This document shows positions 22,706 to 28,787 of a stretch of 28,787 bases of DNA, one piece after another. Below the pieces are notes generated by a model. It saw only the letters and a program-made list of their open reading frames with translations. It made no database searches and was not told the origin of the DNA. The translations under genes and the position numbers were made by a program. Where the stretch lies: contig CAMLMI010000015.1 in the NCBI GenBank assembly GCA_946480965.1, positions 1 through 28,787 on the forward strand, written 5' to 3'. The DNA comes from an uncultured Verrucomicrobiales bacterium (lineage in GTDB: Bacteria > Verrucomicrobiota > Verrucomicrobiae > Limisphaerales > CANJSG01). Positions within the stretch are counted from its first letter, which is position 1, and each line of letters starts with the position of its first letter.

Positions 22706-23337
22706 AGGGCAGGCAACGCGCCGAGGCCGCGCGATTTGTTCCGCTGCATCACGCGGAACGCGCCGAAGAGCACGAAGGCGAACAGACCCAGGGCGATGAG
22801 AATGGCGATCCAGTAGAGCATCCGTCCCTGCGACTTCATCTCCTCCGCCCGGGTCCGGCCTTGCTGGAGGAACACCTCGAATTCGCGGTCGATGCGCTTC
22901 AGGTCGTCCTCGTTCTTCAAGGGCAGCACGCGCCATTCGCCTGGCTGGCCCCGGAAGGCTTCGGGGAGCTTGGCGAGTTGTTCGCCGTCGGGCGGGACGA
23001 ATTCGAGCTGCCGCCAAAAGGGCGCGGTCTCCTGCGTCCAGATCCGGTTCAGGCCGTGGTTGCGCGCGACCTGGAGCAGCCGTTCCCAGAGCAGGGGACG
23101 CAGGCGGTCGGCGAGGGAAAAATCCGGCAGGCACTCGCTGTGGAGCAGGCCGTTGCCCTCGTGGATCTTCAGCGCGATGGCGGCGGCCAAGGTGCCGTCC
23201 GGAGCGGCGGCGACCTGGAACTCGGTGAAGGTCGGCTCCAGCGCGGCGGCGTCGAATCCGCTCGCCCGCCACAAGGTGCCGAGCGCGGGCAGGTCGTCCG
23301 AGTTGGCGCGGCGCAGTTGGAATCCGGCGGTGTTCAC
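22663..23337 (-). CDS. GNAT-like acetyltransferase with C-terminal membrane anchor
   Basis: This is a 224-residue protein starting with GTG. Residues 6-115 look like a shortened GNAT fold: FQLRRANSDDLPALGTLWRASGFD at the start, then a TFTEFQVAAAPDGTLAAAIALKIHEG strand pair, and GLNRIWTQETAPFWRQLEFVPP at the end. The central acetyl-CoA loop (RxxGxG/A) is poorly kept. A charged helix (140-170) leads to one transmembrane helix (about 173-197), with a basic stretch after it (RNKSR), so the catalytic-like domain is tethered to the membrane. The 3' end overlaps that of the CoaB-like gene by 43 nt. Function unknown; it could be a degenerate GNAT used for binding. Confidence 0.72.
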   Translation of the reverse strand: MNTAGFQLRRANSDDLPALGTLWRASGFDAAALEPTFTEFQVAAAPDGTLAAAIALKIHEGNGLLHSECLPDFSLADRLRPLLWERLLQVARNHGLNRIWTQETAPFWRQLEFVPPDGEQLAKLPEAFRGQPGEWRVLPLKNEDDLKRIDREFEVFLQQGRTRAEEMKSQGRMLYWIAILIALGLFAFVLFGAFRVMQRNKSRGLGALPALQIPAGEPARSNAA

Positions 23338-23345
23338 GCGGGCGG

Positions 23346-23374
23346 AGGTTAGGAGCGGAATCCGCCGGAGACAA
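23346..23374 (-). promoter_or_regulatory. Candidate promoter of the membrane-anchored GNAT gene
   Basis: On the minus strand there is TTGTCT (23369-23374), a 17-nt spacer and TAACCT (23346-23351). Eight nt separate the -10 box from the GTG at 23337, so the mRNA would start at about the first codon. No ribosome binding site is present. Confidence 0.38.
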
Positions 23375-23507
23375 GGCGGCGGCGGGTGGCGGCGCTGGCG
23401 TTCCGTCGGCCGCGCCGTTTCCGGGGCACGATGCCGGCCCCGGTGAGAAAGTTCGCGAGGATCGTGCTAAACGCTGGCCATTTGGTGCTGAACCGGGGCA
23501 GGGCGCG

Positions 23508-23538
23508 TTGACAGGGCGGGTTTCGGACGCGCTACGGT
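23508..23538 (+). promoter_or_regulatory. Candidate promoter of the beta-strand-repeat protein gene
   Basis: A perfect -35 hexamer TTGACA (23508-23513) is followed after 17 nt by GCTACG (or after 19 nt by TACGGT, 23533-23538). This would leave a leader of about 110 nt before the ATG at 23658. The rest of the 320-nt gap from 23338 holds no gene or riboswitch that I recognise. Confidence 0.35.
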
Positions 23539-23657
23539 GGAGCCAACCCCGAAGCAGCAAGTGGAACCCAGGTCGGTCCGTGGCCGTCCCCGTGTGACGA
23601 CGACGCGCCCCAGCGGTCCGGTTTCCGTGTGGCTCCGTGGCCCACCCGCATCCTGCC

Positions 23658-26600
23658 ATGAAAAAGAGACTTTCCCCGCCTGCGGTCCGGAGGCCGCTGT
23701 TCCTCCACGTCGGCGCGCTGCTCGCCGGACTTTCCTCGGTCCACGCCGCCGAACTGCTCAAGGCCGACAACGCGGATGCGTTGAACCTGACGACCTCCTG
23801 GGCCAACGGAACCGTGCCCGGTGCAGCCGACATCGCGGTATGGGACGCCACCGTCGCGGCCGCGAACACGACGCTGCTGGGCGGCAACCTGACCATCGGC
23901 GGGATCAAGCTCCTCAATCCCGGCGGCCCGGTGGTCATCGACGCGGGCAACGTCTTGACCCTCGCGGGCGGCATCGATCTTTCCGCCGCGACGCAGGATC
24001 TGACGATCAACGCCGGCGTGACCATCGGTCCCGATGCCGCGCAGGTCTGGACGGTGCCGGAGGGCCGCACCTTGACCCTCGCGGCGCAGCCCAACAAACC
24101 GAACCAGCCCAACGGCGCCAACACGGGCAGCGTCCGCTTCGGCACCACCGGCACCATCCAGTTCTCCTCCGGCGCGACCGTCCCTCTCATCCTGGACGCC
24201 GCGAACAATCCCTGGGCGACCTTCGGCCTGAACGACTGGGCCGCGCTGGATGCCGGCCGTGTCGTCGCCGCCACCTACACCGAGGCCGCGACGGCGCTCA
24301 CGGCCGGGGCCGTCAACGACGTCACCGGCGACTTCAACATCAACGCCACCATCGATGTCGCCGCGCTCCGCTTCAACGATCCCACGCCCCGCACGGTGAA
24401 CATCTCCACCTCAGGCACGAGCCGCACGTTGACCGCGCGCGGCGTGCTGGTGACGGCCAATTCCGGAGGCGGCACCATCGGCGGCAATGCGGCCTCGTCG
24501 TTCATGCGGCCGTCGCGCACGAGCACGGCGGGCGCGGCCTTCCACATCGTCCAGAACAGCGCGGCGGACTTCACCATCGCGGTCAATATTCCCAACGGCT
24601 CCAGCGGTGCGCCCGTGCGCGTGGCCAAGTCCGGTCCGGGCAACGTGAACCTGGCTGCCGCCACCGGCTATACCGGCGGCACGGTGGTCAACGAAGGCAC
24701 GCTGACCGTCCGCTCCACCGGCACGCTGAGCACGGGCGCGGTGACGGTGAACAAGGGAAAGCTGATCCTAGAATCCGGCGGCAGCGCGAATCCTCCGGCG
24801 CTCACGGTGAACGACGGTGGTGTGTTTGGCGCGCGGGTGACTTCGCTGGGCGGGCAGGTTTCCGGCGGCCCGGCGCTGACGTTTGGCGCGGGTGCGAACC
24901 GGTTGGAATTCGGCTTCAACAATGGCGTCGTGCCCAGCGCGACGGTTCCGGCGCTGGCCGTTTCCAACCTGGTGGTGAACGGCACCACCACGGTCGATGT
25001 GCTCGCCGGTGGCCTGGTGGCGGGCCAGTTTCCGCTGCTGAAATACGCCGGGACCTTCACCGGCACCGGCTCGCTCGTGCTCGGCACCTTGCCGCCGCGC
25101 GTCGTCGCCACGCTGTCCAACAATCTCGCCAACGCCAGCATCGACCTCGTCGTGACCACCGTGAACCAGCCGTTGCGCTGGGCCACGGGCAGCGGCGTCT
25201 GGGATCTCGCCACCAGCGCGAATTGGAAGGACCCGCTCGGTGCGGCCACCACCTACCAGCAGATCGGGGCTCTCGGCGACTCGGTCGTTTTCGAGGACAC
25301 GCAGAGCGGCGGATCGCCCGTGGCCGTGACGATCAACGGCGCGCTCACTCCGGCGTCCACGCTGATCAACGGCGCGAAGGACTTCAGCTTCTCCGGCACC
25401 GGTTCCATCGCGGGCTTCGGCGGGCTGACAAAGGAAGGTTTGGGGACGCTGACGCTCGGCACGGCCAACAGCTTCTCCGGCGGAGTGAACCTCTATGGCG
25501 GCACGACCGTGTTCTCCGGTTTGCCGAATTTGGGAGCGTCGTCCTCTGCGCTGACCTTTGATCGCGGCACGCTGCGCTACGCGCCGGGCAACACGGCGGA
25601 CATTTCCTCGCGGGTCGTCACCTTCGCCACGAGCGGCGCGACCATCGACACCGGGGGCAACGATGTCACCTTCGCCGCGCCCGTGGGCAACAACGGATCG
25701 GGCGGGCTGCAAAAGACCGGTGCGGGAACGCTCACCCTGTCCGGAGCGAACCGCTATTCCGGCAACACGCACGTGAGCCAGGGCGTCTTGGCGCTGGCGT
25801 TCGAGGCATCGATCTCGAACAGCGTGACGATAGGTGCCTCTCCTGGTGCGACCCTAGATGTCACGGCCTCGGGCCTGACGCTCAATGGAGCCATTGGGCA
25901 ACGGCTGGGCCAATCCGGCACCATCAACGGAGCGGTCGTGGCACCGGTTGGCTCGATGATCCTTCCAGGAGCATCGGGTGCCACCGCTCCGCTCACGCTC
26001 GCAACCGATGCGACCCTGGATGGCGGCATCTTGCAGATGGATGTCGGCACCACGATGTCCGATCTCCTCATCGTGGCCGGAACCTTGAATCTCAACTCCG
26101 GCACCATCCAGTTGAACGCCCTCGACGCGCTGACCAACGGCACCTACCGGCTCATCCAATACGGCACGCTCAACGGCTCCGTCGTGAACCTCCAGCTCGC
26201 GGGCTTCGCCCAAGCGGGCAAGGTCGCCGAACTCAGCGCCGCCACGCCCGGCCGGATCGATCTCGTGGTCAGCACCGCCAGCAGCGCGAACCTGGTGTGG
26301 AAGGGCGACGGCTCGGTCAATCCCTGGGACTTCGCCACGGCCAATTGGCTGAACGGGGCCAATCCCGCTCCCTTCGCCAACGGCGATTCCGTCACCTTCG
26401 ACGCCACCGGCTCCATCGCTCCGCCGGTGGACATCGGCGCGACGGTTCTGCCCGGTTCCGTCACGGTGAATTCCACGACCGACTACACCTTCGCCGGTGC
26501 GGGCAAGATCAGCGGAACCGCCTCGTTGACCAAGGGCGGCAGCGGGCGTTTGACGCTGCTCAACGCGAACGACTATTCCGGCGGCACCACCGTTTCCGCC

Positions 26601-28730
26601 GGAACGCTCCAGGTGGGCGACGGCTCCGTCACCGGCGACATCGGCTCCGGCCCCGTGGTCAACAACGGCGCGATCCTCTTCAACCAGCCCGACAGTCGCA
26701 CCGTCGCAGGCGCGATCAGCGGCTCCGGCAGCATCGAGCATCAAGGCGTGGGCACGCTCACGTTTGCGGCCGACAATTCCTACGGCGGTGCCACCACGAT
26801 CAGCGGTGGCGGCACGCTCCAGTTCGGGACGGGCGGCACGGCGGGATCGCTCGGCTCCGCGCCGGTGGCCATCACTGCGGGCACGCTCGCCATCAACCGT
26901 TCCGGCGCTTTCACCTTGGACAACGGGCTCTCCGGCCCGGGCAACCTATCGCTGCTCGGACCCGCCACCGTCACTCTCGCCGGGGCCAACACCTACGGCG
27001 GCAACACCACCGTGGCCGATGGCCGGCTCGTGCTGGGCGTGGCCAACGCCATTCCCGACGGCGGGGCAACCACTGGCGGACTGGTGATGAACAATGGCGC
27101 GACTTCCGCCGCCGTTCTCGATCTCAATGGCCGCGACGAAGCGATCAATTCATTGGCTGGCGCCGCTGGCGCGGTGGCGGCCCGCATCGTCAACGACGCG
27201 GGAACAACGACAAATCTTCTCACCATTGGTGACGAAGCCAGCACGACGGTCTTCAACGGCGTCATCGCCGACAACTCGGGCAGCGGTTCCGGCAAGATCG
27301 CGTTGGTGAAGCGCGGCGCGGGCTCGCTCACGCTGAACGGCGCGAACACCTTCAGCGGCGGCGTCATCGTCGCGGGCGGCACCTTCGGGATCGGCAATAA
27401 CACCGCCGCCGGTTCCGCGCCCAGCATTACACTGAGCAACGGCGCCACGCTGAGCCTGACGGCCAACACCCCGTCGGTCTTTCCGGCCTACACCGTCATC
27501 ACTCCGGCCGGAGCCTCCGTCTCGCTCGGCTCGGCCAATTTGGCCAACGGCTTCGCCGGGCAATTCGTTTCCGGCGACGCGACAGCGACGAACGTGGCCG
27601 TCGGCCCGCTCTCGTTCAGCACGGGCAACACGCGGCAGTTCGAGGGCTTCACCGGCACCGTGCGCGTTGAGGCCACGGGGCAGATCCGCTGGTCGGCGGG
27701 CACGGGCCTGGACAACGGCGGTGAGCAGACCACGTTCGAGATCGTCTCCGGCGGCTCCATCTTCCTGCGCAACACCGGCACCATGCGGCTCGGTGCGTTG
27801 ACCGGCGACGGCACCATCGGTGGGCTGAGCGCGGCCGACGGCACGGGCACGGTCATCGTGGGAGCGAAGGGCATCGACACCGAGTTCTCAGGCTTCATCG
27901 AGGGCGTTGCTCCGCGGGCGAACAACTTCACCAAGGTCGGCCCTGGTCGGCTCACGTTGAGCGGGACGTTGAACTACGACGGCGCGACGGTCGTCAGCGG
28001 CGGAGTGCTGGCCTTGGCCGGTTCCGCCGAGCTCGACGACACCGCGTCCCTCACGCTCCGTTCCAACGCGGTCATCGACGTGTCCGCATTGGCCGAGCCG
28101 ACGCTCCAGATCGGCGCGATCAAGGCGCAGACCTTCACCGCCAGCGGCACGGTGCGAGGCAGCCTGAACGTGGCGTCCACCGCGACCTTGAGTCCCGGCG
28201 ACGGCATCGGCGTGCTGGTGGTGACGAATGTGGCGAGCATCGATGGACCCGTGTTCATGGGCTTCAACCGCACCAACGCCCCGGTGAACAGCGACCGCGT
28301 CGAAGCCGCCTCTTTCGTCATCGGGACGAGCGCGAGCCTGACCGTGACCAACGCCGGGCCGGACCTGACCGGCGGAGAAGCCTTCCAGCTCTTCAACCGG
28401 CCGGTGACTTTCGCGACGGTCACGCTGCCGGAACTGCCCTCGCCGCTCGCTTGGGTGAACAACCTCGCGGTGGACGGTTCGCTGCGCGTCAGCGGTTCGC
28501 TGGTGGATACCGAGCCCACGCCGATCACCGGCGGGATCGTGGACGGGAACTTCGAGATCACCTGGCCGCCCGGCCACACCGGCTGGCGTCTGGAGACGCA
28601 GGCCAATCCATTGAGCATCGGTCTCTCGAACAACTGGGAAACCGTCTCCGGTTCGGCGCAGACCAACCGCGTCGTCCTGCCATTGGCCGTGACCAACGCC
28701 GCCATCTTCTACCGTCTGGTGTATCCGTGA
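23658..28730 (+). CDS. Giant secreted protein with autotransporter-associated beta-strand (PATR) repeats
   Basis: This is a 1690-residue protein. A signal peptide (MKKRLSPPAVRRPLFLH... to about VHA, residue 34) is followed by a beta-helix-rich region. I count eight repeats of about 32 residues with the PATR pattern (KxGxGxLTLxGANxYSGGTxVxxGTL), starting near residues 321, 589, 683, 956, 1025, 1096, 1215 and 1423. Three W-containing linker modules (LNLTTSWANG; GVWDLATSANWKD; NPWDFATANWLNG) precede repeat groups. No 12-strand autotransporter barrel is present. The protein ends with a domain of about 75 residues (WPPGHTGWRLETQ...SNNWETVSG...FYRLVYP) of a type common in Verrucomicrobiota. It is probably a surface or extracellular adhesin or matrix protein. 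The ATG at 23658 directly begins the signal peptide. Confidence 0.9.
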   Translation: MKKRLSPPAVRRPLFLHVGALLAGLSSVHAAELLKADNADALNLTTSWANGTVPGAADIAVWDATVAAANTTLLGGNLTIGGIKLLNPGGPVVIDAGNVLTLAGGIDLSAATQDLTINAGVTIGPDAAQVWTVPEGRTLTLAAQPNKPNQPNGANTGSVRFGTTGTIQFSSGATVPLILDAANNPWATFGLNDWAALDAGRVVAATYTEAATALTAGAVNDVTGDFNINATIDVAALRFNDPTPRTVNISTSGTSRTLTARGVLVTANSGGGTIGGNAASSFMRPSRTSTAGAAFHIVQNSAADFTIAVNIPNGSSGAPVRVAKSGPGNVNLAAATGYTGGTVVNEGTLTVRSTGTLSTGAVTVNKGKLILESGGSANPPALTVNDGGVFGARVTSLGGQVSGGPALTFGAGANRLEFGFNNGVVPSATVPALAVSNLVVNGTTTVDVLAGGLVAGQFPLLKYAGTFTGTGSLVLGTLPPRVVATLSNNLANASIDLVVTTVNQPLRWATGSGVWDLATSANWKDPLGAATTYQQIGALGDSVVFEDTQSGGSPVAVTINGALTPASTLINGAKDFSFSGTGSIAGFGGLTKEGLGTLTLGTANSFSGGVNLYGGTTVFSGLPNLGASSSALTFDRGTLRYAPGNTADISSRVVTFATSGATIDTGGNDVTFAAPVGNNGSGGLQKTGAGTLTLSGANRYSGNTHVSQGVLALAFEASISNSVTIGASPGATLDVTASGLTLNGAIGQRLGQSGTINGAVVAPVGSMILPGASGATAPLTLATDATLDGGILQMDVGTTMSDLLIVAGTLNLNSGTIQLNALDALTNGTYRLIQYGTLNGSVVNLQLAGFAQAGKVAELSAATPGRIDLVVSTASSANLVWKGDGSVNPWDFATANWLNGANPAPFANGDSVTFDATGSIAPPVDIGATVLPGSVTVNSTTDYTFAGAGKISGTASLTKGGSGRLTLLNANDYSGGTTVSAGTLQVGDGSVTGDIGSGPVVNNGAILFNQPDSRTVAGAISGSGSIEHQGVGTLTFAADNSYGGATTISGGGTLQFGTGGTAGSLGSAPVAITAGTLAINRSGAFTLDNGLSGPGNLSLLGPATVTLAGANTYGGNTTVADGRLVLGVANAIPDGGATTGGLVMNNGATSAAVLDLNGRDEAINSLAGAAGAVAARIVNDAGTTTNLLTIGDEASTTVFNGVIADNSGSGSGKIALVKRGAGSLTLNGANTFSGGVIVAGGTFGIGNNTAAGSAPSITLSNGATLSLTANTPSVFPAYTVITPAGASVSLGSANLANGFAGQFVSGDATATNVAVGPLSFSTGNTRQFEGFTGTVRVEATGQIRWSAGTGLDNGGEQTTFEIVSGGSIFLRNTGTMRLGALTGDGTIGGLSAADGTGTVIVGAKGIDTEFSGFIEGVAPRANNFTKVGPGRLTLSGTLNYDGATVVSGGVLALAGSAELDDTASLTLRSNAVIDVSALAEPTLQIGAIKAQTFTASGTVRGSLNVASTATLSPGDGIGVLVVTNVASIDGPVFMGFNRTNAPVNSDRVEAASFVIGTSASLTVTNAGPDLTGGEAFQLFNRPVTFATVTLPELPSPLAWVNNLAVDGSLRVSGSLVDTEPTPITGGIVDGNFEITWPPGHTGWRLETQANPLSIGLSNNWETVSGSAQTNRVVLPLAVTNAAIFYRLVYP

Positions 28731-28755
28731 TGCGCCGGGCAGTGGTTGAGACCAA

Positions 28756-28787
28756 GGGCGCGTCCTCCGGGGCGCGCCCCTTTTCTT
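28756..28787 (+). terminator. Intrinsic terminator after the beta-strand-repeat gene
   Basis: A 7-bp stem, GGGCGCG (28756-28762) with CGCGCCC (28773-28779), a 10-nt loop and a following CTTTTCTT tract. It begins 25 nt after the stop codon. Confidence 0.75.

Noticed and set aside
23338..23657. Riboswitch or small RNA in the gap upstream of the beta-strand-repeat gene
   Set aside because: I found no conserved aptamer core or convincing terminator/antiterminator pair, only a candidate promoter and loosely repeated GTCCGTGGC-like bases.
23658..28730. DNA-level tandem repeats in the beta-strand-repeat gene
   Set aside because: The eight protein repeats are too diverged at the DNA level and unevenly spaced; they are protein-domain repeats and not a satellite or CRISPR-like array.

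Overview
The window is about 28.8 kb of GC-rich DNA, close to 68% G+C in a row counted inside the kinase gene. It most likely comes from a Verrucomicrobiota bacterium of the Pedosphaera/Limisphaerales type. The reasons are a giant secreted protein with autotransporter-associated beta-strand repeats, a DUF4159 + MoxR + TPR/metallopeptidase cluster, a planctomycete/verrucomicrobial-type cytochrome c domain protein, a futalosine-pathway menaquinone gene, and very few Shine-Dalgarno sequences. This assignment is inference from gene content; there is no rRNA or other phylogenetic marker here. I see no tRNA, rRNA, CRISPR array, insertion sequence or phage gene.

Layout. Positions 1-802 (+) hold the 3' end of an L,D-transpeptidase and a YaeQ-family protein. 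Positions 947-1581 (-) hold a two-gene unit encoding a zinc-ribbon membrane protein and a very small membrane protein. Positions 1745-6263 (+) are a classic MoxR ATPase / DUF58 / transglutaminase operon, with an unusual 19-codon ORF bridging the last two genes. Positions 6428-9439 (-) encode a large hybrid histidine kinase with three PAS domains, a GAF domain and a receiver. Positions 9597-11246 (+) encode a duplicated ABC-2 permease. Positions 11365-12552 (+) encode MqnE for menaquinone synthesis. Positions 12616-13671 (-) hold a clearly AT-richer class III nucleotidyl cyclase gene that looks acquired. Positions 14037-15600 (+) hold sufT and a GNAT acetyltransferase gene.

Positions 15651-20469 (-) are a second MoxR-type cluster: a TPR/HExxH peptidase, then a DUF4159 protein, then MoxR, with no DUF58 partner. 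Positions 20646-21071 (-) encode a small exported cytochrome c, followed by a strong terminator. Positions 21210-21758 (-) encode a YqhA/UPF0114 membrane protein. Positions 22043-22705 (+) encode a stand-alone CoaB-like protein whose 3' end overlaps a membrane-anchored GNAT protein on the other strand (22663-23337). Positions 23658-28730 (+) encode the 1690-residue beta-strand-repeat protein, followed by a terminator.

Two signals cut across the genes. Several intergenic gaps carry short dispersed hairpin elements starting with GTAG. Several genes without a ribosome binding site have a promoter-like TTGnCT...TAnnnT pair placed so close to the start codon that their mRNAs would be leaderless. 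The themes are envelope maintenance (L,D-transpeptidase, two MoxR systems, the secreted repeat protein), respiration (MqnE, cytochrome), Fe-S assembly (SufT) and signalling (hybrid kinase, cyclase).
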